This document shows, piece after piece, positions 1 through 7,716 of a stretch of 64,000 nucleotides of DNA; positions within the stretch are counted from its first letter, which is position 1; each line of letters begins with the position of its first letter. Location: positions 62,001 through 126,000 of the forward strand of contig JBBDYQ010000022.1 of NCBI GenBank assembly GCA_040901445.1. The letters are read 5' to 3'. The notes beneath the pieces are model-generated. The model ran no database searches, was not told where the DNA came from, and saw nothing but the letters and a program-made list of their open reading frames with translations. The translations under genes and the position numbers were made by a program. The DNA is from Thermoleophilaceae bacterium (lineage in GTDB: Bacteria > Actinomycetota > Thermoleophilia > Solirubrobacterales > Thermoleophilaceae).

Positions 1-1
1 C

Positions 2-502
2 GACCCGCTGCGGCTCGTGATCGACGTCCGCGGAAGCGGCGCCACCGGCTACGAGCTCGCCGCGCTCCTGCGGGAGACCGACGACGTGAACATGGAGCTC
101 GTGGGGGAGAACGTGATCGTGGGGGTATTCGGCATGGCCGAGCCGGCGGGAGCGCAGGGCGAGCGCCTCGTCCAGGCACTCGGGCATGCCCTCGAGCGGC
201 TCGGCCCGTTCGCCGACCGCCGCCGGGAGGAGTTCGCGCCACCGCCGCCGTGGGACGAGCTCGCGATGACTCCGCGCGAGGCCTTCCTCGCCCCGCAGGA
301 GGTCGTCGCGTTCGCCGCCGCCGCGGGGCGCGTGGCCGCGGAGTCACTCGCCGCGTACCCGCCCGGCATCCCCAATGTCCTCCCGGGCGAGCGCATCACC
401 CCCACGACGCTCGACTACATCCAGCGCGCCCTCGAGCAGGGTGGCGTGCTGCGCGGGGCCAGCGACCGGCGCGTGCGCACGCTGCGCGTGGTGGCGGAGT
501 GA
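2..502 (+). CDS. Orn/Lys/Arg decarboxylase, C-terminal part (cut by window edge)
   Basis: This is the last 166 residues of a fold-type I PLP-dependent basic amino acid decarboxylase; the N-terminal and catalytic lysine regions lie left of the window. The visible part holds the end of the large domain (SGATGYELAALLRE, then NMELVGENVIVGVFG) and the C-terminal domain with GIPNVLPGERITPTTLDYI, typical of the family. The stop overlaps the start of an agmatinase gene, so arginine is the likely substrate: arginine to agmatine to putrescine. Lysine or ornithine specificity cannot be excluded because the substrate-binding region is missing. The family assignment is firm and the substrate is inferred from context. 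Confidence 0.85.
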   Translation, partial: DPLRLVIDVRGSGATGYELAALLRETDDVNMELVGENVIVGVFGMAEPAGAQGERLVQALGHALERLGPFADRRREEFAPPPPWDELAMTPREAFLAPQEVVAFAAAAGRVAAESLAAYPPGIPNVLPGERITPTTLDYIQRALEQGGVLRGASDRRVRTLRVVAE

Positions 503-1437
503 GCGGGCCGCCGGACGCGTTCAGCGCGCCGCGCTACACGGGCGTCCGCACGTTCGCCCGCTGCCCGCACGAGCGGCCCGGCGCCGGGGTCGACGTGGCC
601 GTGGTGGGCATCCCGTTCGACACCGGCACGAGCTTCCGCCCCGGCGCCCGCTTCGGGCCGGAGGCCATCCGCGCGGCCTCGGTGCTGCTGCGCCCATACC
701 ACCCGCCGCTCGACGTGGACGTCTTCGCGGGCCGCACCGTCGTGGACTGGGGCGACCTCGCGATCACCCCGGGCAACGCCGAGCGCACGGCGGCGCAGAT
801 CGCCGACGGGCTGGGGGAGGTTCTGCGCGCCGGGGCCGTCCCGATCGTGCTCGGTGGCGACCACACGGTGGCGCTGGGGGAGCTGCGCGCCCACGCGGCC
901 GTCCACGGGCCCCTCGCGGTCGTCCTGCTCGACGCCCACGCCGACACCTGGGACGCCTACTACGGCGAGCGCTACTTCCACGGCACCGTCTTCCGCCGCG
1001 CGGTGGAGGAGGGTCTGGTGCTGCCGGAGTGCTCGCTGCTCGCCGGGATGCGCGGGTCGCTGTACGGGCCCGAGGATCTCGACGGCGCCCGCTCGCTCGG
1101 GTTCGAGCTGCTGAGCTGCGACGAGCTGCGGGAGCTCGGAGCGGAGGAGTACGGCGCCCGCGTGCGCGCCCGAGTCGGGGACGCGCCCGTCTTCCTCGGC
1201 TTCGACGTCGATGTGGTGGATCCGGCCTTCGCGCCCGGGACCGGCACGCCCGAGGTGGCGGGTATGGCGCCCCACGAGGCGCTCGCGTGCCTGCGTTCGC
1301 TCGCCGGGATGCGCTTCGCGGGCTTCGACGTGGTGGAGGTGGCGCCGGCCTATGACGGGCCCGGGCAGGTCACCGCCCTGCTCGCGGCCAACGTGGCCTA
1401 CGAGCTGCTCGCGCTGACCGCCGTCACCGGCCGATGA
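499..1437 (+). CDS. speB: Agmatinase / arginase-family ureohydrolase
   Basis: A 312-residue ureohydrolase, predicted to hydrolyse agmatine to putrescine and urea with a binuclear manganese centre. The three metal-binding signatures are intact: GGDHTVALGE, DAHADTWD and FDVDVVDPAFAPGTGTPE. The GTG start at 499 shares bases with the TGA of the decarboxylase, giving a GTGA coupling. Placement directly after the decarboxylase favours agmatinase over arginase or formiminoglutamase; the family fold alone would not separate these. The gene ends in an ATGA overlap with the acylphosphatase gene, so the three form one transcription unit. Confidence 0.88.
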   Translation: MSGPPDAFSAPRYTGVRTFARCPHERPGAGVDVAVVGIPFDTGTSFRPGARFGPEAIRAASVLLRPYHPPLDVDVFAGRTVVDWGDLAITPGNAERTAAQIADGLGEVLRAGAVPIVLGGDHTVALGELRAHAAVHGPLAVVLLDAHADTWDAYYGERYFHGTVFRRAVEEGLVLPECSLLAGMRGSLYGPEDLDGARSLGFELLSCDELRELGAEEYGARVRARVGDAPVFLGFDVDVVDPAFAPGTGTPEVAGMAPHEALACLRSLAGMRFAGFDVVEVAPAYDGPGQVTALLAANVAYELLALTAVTGR

Positions 1438-1703
1438 CGATCCGCCGCCGCGTGGTGGTCCACGGGCGCGTCCAGGGCGTCTTCTTCCGCGACTCCATCC
1501 GCCGCGAGGCGTCTGCCGCCGGCGTGGCGGGCCGGGCGGCCAACCGCCCGGACGGCACCGTGGAGGCGGTGTTCGAGGGCGACCAGGCGGCGGTCGAGCG
1601 GCTCATGGCCTTCTGCCGCCGCGGGCCGCGGCGGGCGGAGGTCTCGCAGGTGGAGGTGACCGAGCAGGAGCCAGAGGGGCTCACGGGCTTCGCCGTTCGC
1701 TGA
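1434..1703 (+). CDS. acyP: Acylphosphatase
   Basis: An 89-residue acylphosphatase, a small cytosolic enzyme that hydrolyses the carboxyl-phosphate bond of acylphosphates. The family signature GRVQGVFFRDSIRREA carries the phosphate-binding loop and catalytic arginine, and the second conserved segment AANRPDGTVE carries the catalytic asparagine. Length is normal for the family. The ATG overlaps the agmatinase stop by four bases, indicating translational coupling, although no metabolic link between the two is evident. Confidence 0.93.
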   Translation: MTIRRRVVVHGRVQGVFFRDSIRREASAAGVAGRAANRPDGTVEAVFEGDQAAVERLMAFCRRGPRRAEVSQVEVTEQEPEGLTGFAVR

Positions 1704-1754
1704 TTCGTTGCAGAGCGAACCCTCCCGTCACACGCCGCCGCGTAGCTTCGCGGC

Positions 1755-2399
1755 ATGGACCTCACCAAGCTCGCGGCGTGGGGGGTGGCGGCCCTCCTGG
1801 CCATCGTGGCGGCCATGCGGCTGCTCGGCGGGCCGGCCGCGCCCGACGCGGTCCCGGTGGCATTGGAGGAGCCCGCGGCGGCAGCGCCGGTGGCGGCTGG
1901 TGCCGGTGAAGCGCCGGATACCGGGGTGCCGGCGGACGGAGCGCCTCCTGGCACCGGGGGGCTCCACGTGCACGTCGCGGGTGCCGTCCGGCGGCCGGGC
2001 GTCCACCGGGTGGCGCCGGGCTCGCGGGTCAGCGCGGCGGTGGATGCCGCGGGCGGGCTGGCACGCCGCGCCGACCCGGCGGGCGTGAACCTTGCGGCGC
2101 CGTTGCGGGACGGGCAGCAGGTGGTGGTGCCCGAGCGAGGGCGCGGGGGAGGCGCGACGGCAGCGGGCGCCGCCGGGGCGACCGGCGCGGGTGGCACGGC
2201 GGGGGGCACGACGATCAGCCTCTCGACGGCCACCGCCGAGGAGCTCGAGACCCTCGACGGCATCGGCCCGGCGCTGGCCGCGCGGATCATCGAGTACCGC
2301 GACGCGCACGGCGGGTTCCGCACGATCGACGAGCTGCAGGAGGTGGACGGAATCGGCGAAAAGCGCTTCGCGGCGCTGCGCGACGCGGTCCAGCCGTGA
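1755..2399 (+). CDS. comEA: ComEA-like DNA-binding competence protein
   Basis: A 214-residue membrane-anchored DNA-binding protein of the DNA uptake machinery. One N-terminal transmembrane helix (about residues 7-24) is followed by an Ala/Pro-rich linker, an SLBB domain (from about residue 72, LHVHVAGAVRRPGVHRV), a Gly/Ala linker, and a C-terminal double helix-hairpin-helix domain with LDGIGPALAARIIEYR and VDGIGEKRFAALRDAV. These HhH motifs bind double-stranded DNA. The box TAGCTT at 1743-1748 lies six bases before the ATG and no Shine-Dalgarno site is present, so the mRNA may be leaderless. The stop overlaps comEC. Confidence 0.93.
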   Translation: MDLTKLAAWGVAALLAIVAAMRLLGGPAAPDAVPVALEEPAAAAPVAAGAGEAPDTGVPADGAPPGTGGLHVHVAGAVRRPGVHRVAPGSRVSAAVDAAGGLARRADPAGVNLAAPLRDGQQVVVPERGRGGGATAAGAAGATGAGGTAGGTTISLSTATAEELETLDGIGPALAARIIEYRDAHGGFRTIDELQEVDGIGEKRFAALRDAVQP

Positions 2400-4870
2400 C
2401 GGGCGCAGCTCGCGATGCGGCCGCCGCCCGCTCGCACCTCCCCAGCCGCTACCCCGCACATATCGCGCTCGCAGCTCTGACCGCCGGGCTCGCCCTGGCG
2501 CCGGTCGGCACCGGCGCGCAGGCCGGGCCCGCCGCGGCCTCGCTTGCCGCCGCCGCGGCGCTCGCCGCCGTGCTGGCATTCGTCCGCGCGCCCCGTCTCG
2601 CGCTCATCGCCGCGGCGCTGCTGCTCGTGGGGGGAGCCATCGGCGACGCCCGCCTGCACGCCCTCGAGGACGGCGAGAGGCGCCTGGCCGCGGCCGGGCC
2701 CACGGCCATCGACACCCGCGCCCACCTGCTCGAGCGCCCACGGCCCTCGGGCTTCGGGACCGCCGCCACGGTCAGGGTGGCCTCCGGTCCGGCGGCCGGG
2801 CTGCGCCTGTACGCGCGCGGGTCCGCCGACGTCCGCTGGCCGCGCGCCGCCGGCCCGGGCGCCGAGCTCCGCATCGCCGGTACCGCCCGCCCGCTCACCG
2901 CCCCCCGCGAGGCCGGCGACGGATTCGACCTCGCCGCCCATCTGCGCCGCCGCGGCGTGGCAGGCGAGCTGTCCGTTCGCCGCGTCAGCGCCACCGGGGG
3001 CCGGCGCGGCGGCCTCTCCGGCATCCTCGACTCCGCCCGCGGGCGCGCCGAGGGCGCGCTCTCGAAAGGCCTGCGCCCGCGCGAGGCGGCGCTCGCACGG
3101 GGGTTCGTGCTCGGCCAGGACGACGCCGTGGACCAGTTGCTGCGCCAGGACTTCCGCGACTCCGGCCTCGCGCACCTCCTGGCCGTCAGCGGGCAGAACG
3201 TGATGCTGCTGTGCGCGCTCGCGCTGCCGCTGCTCGCGCTCGCCGGGGTCGGCATCCGCGGCCGCGTGGGGGCGCTGCTGGCGCTGATCGCCGCCTACGT
3301 GCCGCTGGCCGGCGCCGGGCCGTCGCTGCAGCGCGCGGCCGTGATGGGCGCCGCGGGGCTGGTGGCGCTCGCTGCCGGGCGCGCATCGTCGCGCTGGTAC
3401 GCGCTGCTCCTCGCCGCGGCCGCCACGCTCGCACTCCAGCCCCGCATCTCGGGGGACCCGGGCTGGCAGCTCTCGTTCGCCGCGGTGGCCGGGATCGCCG
3501 TGCTGGCACCCGGCATGCGCCGCGGGCTCCTGCGTGCCGCCGAGCCGCTGCTGCCGCGGGAGGGCGTGGCGCGGCGCCTGGCCCGCCCGCTCGCAGAGGG
3601 CGCGGCCATGACGGTCGCGGCCACGACGGCCACGCTGCCGCTGCTGGCTCTCCACTTCGGGGCCGTCCCAGTCGCCGGCGTCCCGGCCAACCTCGCCGCG
3701 CTCCCCGCGGTGGCGCCGGTCATGTGGATCGGAATGGTGCAGACGGCGCTCGGGCAGCTCGGCCCGCTGCCGCTGCTGGGTGTGGCGGCCGACGGCGCGG
3801 CGCGCATGCTCGCCCTGCCGGCCGGCGCGCTGCTGCGATACATCGCGGGCATCGCCGAGGGCGCAGCCGCGCATGCCGCGCCCGTCTCGCTCGAGCTGCC
3901 GCCGATCGGCGCGGCCACGGCCTATGCGCTGAGCGGGTGCGCGGCGCTGCTCGCCGCGCGCTGGGCGGGCAGGCGCGAAGGCGGGGCCGCCGGGCGCGTT
4001 GCCGCGGCGCTGGTGGCGTGGCGGCGGCTGCCGCGGGCATCGCGCGCCGGGGTCCTCACCGCGGTGCTCCTCGCCGCGGCAGCGCTCGCGGCGCCCGCCG
4101 CCATCGGCCCACGCCCGCCGTCCGCGCTCACCGTCTCGTTCCTCGACGTCGGCCAGGGCGACGCCACGCTCGTCCAGCACCCCGGCGGCGGCGCCATCCT
4201 CTTCGACGGCGGCCCGCCCGAGGCGCGCGTGGTGCGCGTCCTGCGCCGCGCCGGGGTGCGGCGACTCGACGTCCTCGTGGCCACACACGCCTCCCGCGAC
4301 CACCACGGCGGGATCGCCGAGGTGCTCGCGCACATGCCGGTGGGGCTGTTGCTCGACGGCGGCGATGGCAGCACGGACCCGGCCTTTCGCTCGCTGCTGC
4401 GCGACGCTGCCGGGCGGGGCGTCCGCATCCTGCCCGCCCGCGCCGGGCTGACGCTGCGGGCCGGAGGCGTCACGGTCCGGGTGCTGTCCCCGCCGCCCCG
4501 GCCGGCCGGCCCGCCACCCGAGGACCCCAACCCGCGCGCGGTCGTGGCCGTGGTGTCGAGCGGCGGCTTCGACCTCCTGCTCTCGGGCGACGCCGAGAGC
4601 GGCGCACTGCTGCCGCTGGCGCTGCCCGACGTGGACGCCATGAAGGTGCCGCACCACGGCAGCTCCGACGAGGGCCTCCCCGCGGTCCTGCGGCGCGCAC
4701 GGCCCGAGATCGTGGCCATTCCGGTGGGGGACAACGGCTACGGCCACCCGGCGCCCTCGACGCTGACGGCGCTGCGCGCCCACGTGCCGCGCGTCCACCG
4801 CACCGATGAGGACGGCACGATCCGCCTCACGGTGGACGGCGGCGGCGCGGAGATCGAGACCGAGCGCTGA
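2396..4870 (+). CDS. comEC: ComEC/Rec2 DNA uptake channel
   Basis: An 824-residue polytopic protein that is the inner-membrane channel for single-stranded DNA in natural transformation. Order: N-terminal hydrophobic helices, a DUF4131-like region, the Competence domain (from about residue 225, GFVLGQDDAVDQLLRQDF, then HLLAVSGQN) with many membrane segments, and a C-terminal metallo-beta-lactamase-like domain (from about residue 575, SFLDVGQGDATLVQHPGG). The metal motif reads THASRDHHGG and a later histidine is in KVPHHGSSDEG, so the nuclease domain looks intact. The GTG start overlaps the comEA stop. Together with comEA this suggests DNA uptake, although no pilus genes lie in the window. Confidence 0.93.
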   Translation: MTGAARDAAAARSHLPSRYPAHIALAALTAGLALAPVGTGAQAGPAAASLAAAAALAAVLAFVRAPRLALIAAALLLVGGAIGDARLHALEDGERRLAAAGPTAIDTRAHLLERPRPSGFGTAATVRVASGPAAGLRLYARGSADVRWPRAAGPGAELRIAGTARPLTAPREAGDGFDLAAHLRRRGVAGELSVRRVSATGGRRGGLSGILDSARGRAEGALSKGLRPREAALARGFVLGQDDAVDQLLRQDFRDSGLAHLLAVSGQNVMLLCALALPLLALAGVGIRGRVGALLALIAAYVPLAGAGPSLQRAAVMGAAGLVALAAGRASSRWYALLLAAAATLALQPRISGDPGWQLSFAAVAGIAVLAPGMRRGLLRAAEPLLPREGVARRLARPLAEGAAMTVAATTATLPLLALHFGAVPVAGVPANLAALPAVAPVMWIGMVQTALGQLGPLPLLGVAADGAARMLALPAGALLRYIAGIAEGAAAHAAPVSLELPPIGAATAYALSGCAALLAARWAGRREGGAAGRVAAALVAWRRLPRASRAGVLTAVLLAAAALAAPAAIGPRPPSALTVSFLDVGQGDATLVQHPGGGAILFDGGPPEARVVRVLRRAGVRRLDVLVATHASRDHHGGIAEVLAHMPVGLLLDGGDGSTDPAFRSLLRDAAGRGVRILPARAGLTLRAGGVTVRVLSPPPRPAGPPPEDPNPRAVVAVVSSGGFDLLLSGDAESGALLPLALPDVDAMKVPHHGSSDEGLPAVLRRARPEIVAIPVGDNGYGHPAPSTLTALRAHVPRVHRTDEDGTIRLTVDGGGAEIETER

Positions 4871-4887
4871 GCTACCCTGCGCCCGCC

Positions 4888-5853
4888 ATGGCCGACCTCA
4901 AGCCCGCCTACCTCGTCCACGGCGACGACGACGCGAAGATCGACGCCTGGCGGGGGCGCCTGCGCCGCCGCGCCGAGGAGGAGGGAGGCGCCGGAGCGCT
5001 GGAGTCATTCCATGCCTCCACGGCGGCGCCCGGCGCCGTGGCCGGCGCCCTGATGGCGCTCACCTTCGCCACCGGCACCCGCTACCTGATGGCCGATGGG
5101 GTGGAGGCCTGGAAGGCCGGGGACCTCGAGCCGCTGGAGAGCGGGCTCGCGGACATGCCGCCGGACACGGTGCTGCTCCTCATCGCCCGCGGAAAGGCGC
5201 TCGCGCGGCTGGTGAAGGCGGTGGAGAAGGCCGGCGGCGAGGTGCGCGAGTTTGCCGCACCCAAGCCGTGGGAGATGCCCAGGTGGGTCACCGCGCGCGC
5301 CTCCGAGTCCGGCCTGCGGCTCGACTCCGAGGCGGCCAAGGCGCTCGTGGCCGCCGTGGGCGCGGGCCAGCAGCGCCTCGCGCGCGAGATCGAGAAGCTC
5401 ACGATCGCCGCGTATCCCCAGAGCCAGCTCAACGCCGACGAGGTGGACCGGTTCGTCGGCGCAGACACCGCGCCCAAGGTCTACGACCTGGCGGACGCCC
5501 TGGTGGCAGGTGACGTGCAGCGCACGCTCGCCCTGGCGGAGGACCTCGGCCGCACGGGCGAGCGCCCGGGCAGCCTCATGTACCCCGTCGTCCGCCGCCT
5601 GCGCGAGGTCCACCGCGCCTCCGAGCTGCTCGCCCAGGGAACGCCCGAGGGCGACATCGCCAAGCAGATGAAGCTGCCTCCCTGGCTCGCCAAGCGCACC
5701 GTTGCGAGGGCCAAGAAGGCGCACCGCGACGGGCTGGAGCGGGCCATCTGCACGTTCGCCGACCTCGAGGTCGAGCTGCGCGGCGGTGGCGACCTCGGCC
5801 TGGACGAGGACACGGCGTTCTCACGCGCCCTGGCGCGCGCGGCCGCCGGGTAG
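4888..5853 (+). CDS. holA: DNA polymerase III subunit delta
   Basis: A 321-residue clamp-loader delta subunit, which opens the beta sliding clamp. It begins with the typical segment PAYLVHGDDDAKIDAWR and contains the AAA+-like lid region and the C-terminal collar region (REVHRASELLAQGTPEGDIA, then LPPWLAKRTVARAKK). Walker motifs are not expected in delta. TACCCT at 4873-4878 lies nine bases before the ATG without a Shine-Dalgarno site. The holA-rpsT neighbourhood is common in bacteria; here a phosphoesterase gene on the other strand sits between them. Confidence 0.92.
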   Translation: MADLKPAYLVHGDDDAKIDAWRGRLRRRAEEEGGAGALESFHASTAAPGAVAGALMALTFATGTRYLMADGVEAWKAGDLEPLESGLADMPPDTVLLLIARGKALARLVKAVEKAGGEVREFAAPKPWEMPRWVTARASESGLRLDSEAAKALVAAVGAGQQRLAREIEKLTIAAYPQSQLNADEVDRFVGADTAPKVYDLADALVAGDVQRTLALAEDLGRTGERPGSLMYPVVRRLREVHRASELLAQGTPEGDIAKQMKLPPWLAKRTVARAKKAHRDGLERAICTFADLEVELRGGGDLGLDEDTAFSRALARAAAG

Positions 5854-5856
5854 CCG

Positions 5857-7326
5857 CTAGTGCGACGCCCGCAGTGCGCGGCGCACCGAGTCCGGCTTGG
5901 TGAACAGGTCGTGCGGGCGGCTGTCCCCGACTGAGAAGCCCAGGTGCTCCGCGAGGTGGGCCAGGTCGGCCAGGTCGCTCTCGTGGGCCGCGGCGTCCTC
6001 GGGCAGCAGGTTGCCGCCCCCGAGCAGGCACGGCTTGGACACGATGTGGGTGGGATCCGGCAGGTCGGGAGCGTCGAAGTCCGGGTTCTCCCAGTCGAAG
6101 CTCAGACCGATGTTGCGGGCCTCCTGGTGGCGCAGGTTGGGCACACCCGGCGAGAACTCGAGCGTGCCGAGGCCGAAGCGGTGGGAGATGAGCTTGAGGA
6201 TCGACTCGAAGCCGTAGGTGCCGTGGTCCACCCGCGGCGCCGCGCCGGTGTTGCGCGTCCACGGCGACACGCAGATGGACGGGATGCGGAAGCCCATCTG
6301 CCCGAAGTCCTGGAACAGGTCGGGGCTCTGAAGGTTGTCCGGCACGCTCGGTGGCGTGACGTGGTCGAAGAACCCGCCCCACTCGTCGTAGACCACGAAC
6401 AGCGCGCCGCGGCGGTAGCTGGGCGAGTTGACGAAGGCGCGCACGACGTCGGCCATCCACGCCTGGCCGAGGCGCACGTCCCCGTGCGGGTGCTCATCTG
6501 CGGAGTTGCCGTCGAAGCCGCCGCCGTCCCGGAAGGGCGGGTCCACGAACGAGATCGCCGGCAGCGTGCCCAGGGCGCAGTCGAGGTAGTACGCCGGAAG
6601 GGGCAGCGTCCACGTGAGCCCGCGCACGCCCCACACGGCGGAGAACGGAAGGTCGGAGTTGTAGTAGCGGGCGCCCACGCCCTTGGCCACGGCGCGGTCG
6701 AAGATCGTCTCCCACTGGTTGCCGAGCGTCTCGATCGGCGGGTCGTTGCCCATCCGCCCGCCCGACTGCGCCGACCACCCGTAGTAGCGGTTGGGCCAGG
6801 TGGAGGTGAGCGCCGAGCAGAAGAACTGGTCGTAGACCGTGTAGGCCTTGCCCGCCTCGTGGATGAAGCCGAGGTCGCCCTCGTCGAAGTAGGTGAGGGC
6901 GAAGATGTCGTTGCCGCTGCCGTCGGCGAGGAAGCCGTCCTGCAGCTGCGCGCGGCCGGAGTTCCAGCCGTGCCCGGGGTCGGGGTGGCCGCAGCCCTGA
7001 TGGTCGGCCTCGCCGGGCAGCGCGCGGAAGTGGATCGTGTCCACGGCGTTGCCGCCGGGGTCGAGGAAGGTCTGGTCCTGAAGGCCGTCCGCGCCGTCGA
7101 GCCAGCCGAAGTAGTGGTCGAAGGAGCGGTTCTCCATCATCACCACGACGATGTGGTCGAGCTCCATGTTGCGCGGATCCGGCAGCACCGAACCCTGCGC
7201 CCTCGCCGCCTCCGACAGCAGCGTGCCCGCCGGAAGCATCGCCATGCCCGCGAGCCCGGCCGCATACGCCGTCCGCTCGAGGAACTCCCGTCGCCTCAAG
7301 CCGGCATCGCCCGCGTGCTCTCCCAT
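5857..7326 (-). CDS. Tat-exported phosphoesterase (phospholipase C / acid phosphatase family)
   Basis: A 489-residue exported enzyme of the PF04185 phosphoesterase family (phospholipase C and acid phosphatases). A twin-arginine signal is clear near the N-terminus: LRRREFLERTAY, a hydrophobic stretch, and a likely cleavage site after AARAQG near residue 45. The mature part opens with the signature DHIVVVMMENRSFDHYFGWL, whose Glu-Asn pair binds metal. Conserved blocks follow, including DEWGGFFDHVTPP and VDHGTYGFESILKLI. The start was set at the ATG at 7326; a GTG three codons upstream is possible. Substrate (phospholipid or phosphomonoester) cannot be read from the sequence. Its stop lies just after that of holA, on the opposite strand. 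Confidence 0.88.
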   Translation of the reverse strand: MGEHAGDAGLRRREFLERTAYAAGLAGMAMLPAGTLLSEAARAQGSVLPDPRNMELDHIVVVMMENRSFDHYFGWLDGADGLQDQTFLDPGGNAVDTIHFRALPGEADHQGCGHPDPGHGWNSGRAQLQDGFLADGSGNDIFALTYFDEGDLGFIHEAGKAYTVYDQFFCSALTSTWPNRYYGWSAQSGGRMGNDPPIETLGNQWETIFDRAVAKGVGARYYNSDLPFSAVWGVRGLTWTLPLPAYYLDCALGTLPAISFVDPPFRDGGGFDGNSADEHPHGDVRLGQAWMADVVRAFVNSPSYRRGALFVVYDEWGGFFDHVTPPSVPDNLQSPDLFQDFGQMGFRIPSICVSPWTRNTGAAPRVDHGTYGFESILKLISHRFGLGTLEFSPGVPNLRHQEARNIGLSFDWENPDFDAPDLPDPTHIVSKPCLLGGGNLLPEDAAAHESDLADLAHLAEHLGFSVGDSRPHDLFTKPDSVRRALRASH

Positions 7327-7392
7327 TGCCCGCACCCCCAGGTCGCTGCACGCAACCGTACCCTGCCCGGGGAGGCCGGTGTTGCAGAGCGG

Positions 7393-7656
7393 TTACGAGA
7401 GGCCGGCGCGCAGGCGGGCGGCGCGGGACTTCTTGCGCGCGCCGTTGTTCCTGTGCAGCGCGCCGCGCAGGACCGCGCGGTCGACCTGCGACACGAGCTC
7501 GCGATGCTCGCTGTCGGCGGTCTGGGCGTCGCCGGCCTCGACCGCGGCCTCGAGGCGGCGGAAGTAGGTCCTGACGGCGGACGTGTAGCGGCGGTTCTCC
7601 AGCCGCTCCCGCTCCGCCCGGGCGATGCGCTTCTCTTGTGAGGCGATGTTGGCCAT
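7393..7656 (-). CDS. rpsT: 30S ribosomal protein S20
   Basis: An 87-residue, strongly basic ribosomal protein of the S20 family, which binds 16S rRNA in the bottom of the 30S subunit. The N-terminal block MANIASQEKRIARAERERL and the C-terminal LHRNNGARKKSRAARL match the family; the usual SAKKR-type start is partly replaced. The leader contains a 7-bp hairpin (7670-7676 with 7687-7693). The gene faces away from murJ and their -10 elements overlap on opposite strands. Confidence 0.92.
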   Translation of the reverse strand: MANIASQEKRIARAERERLENRRYTSAVRTYFRRLEAAVEAGDAQTADSEHRELVSQVDRAVLRGALHRNNGARKKSRAARLRAGLS

Positions 7657-7669
7657 TTACGTGCACGAG

Positions 7670-7708
7670 CCGCGGGCGAAGGGTCCCCCGCGGCGGCGGC
7701 GTACTATA
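7670..7708. promoter_or_regulatory. Shared bidirectional promoter of murJ and rpsT
   Basis: TACTAT at 7702-7707 reads as the -10 element of murJ, with its GTG nine bases downstream. On the other strand the complement of 7703-7708 reads TATAGT, a good -10 element for rpsT. The two hexamers overlap by five bases. The rpsT leader then contains the hairpin CCGCGGG (7670-7676) / CCCGCGG (7687-7693). Promoter identity is inferred from position and sequence only. Confidence 0.5.
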
Positions 7709-7716
7709 GCGCGCCC

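Noticed and set aside
499-1437. Arginase or formiminoglutamase instead of agmatinase
   Set aside because: The fold cannot exclude them, but the adjacent basic amino acid decarboxylase makes agmatine the most consistent substrate.
1424-4798. A very long open frame on the minus strand opposite acyP-comEA-comEC
   Set aside because: It mirrors the codon-position GC bias of the real genes, is dominated by Arg/Gly/Ala/His, and matches no family. The plus-strand genes are clear.
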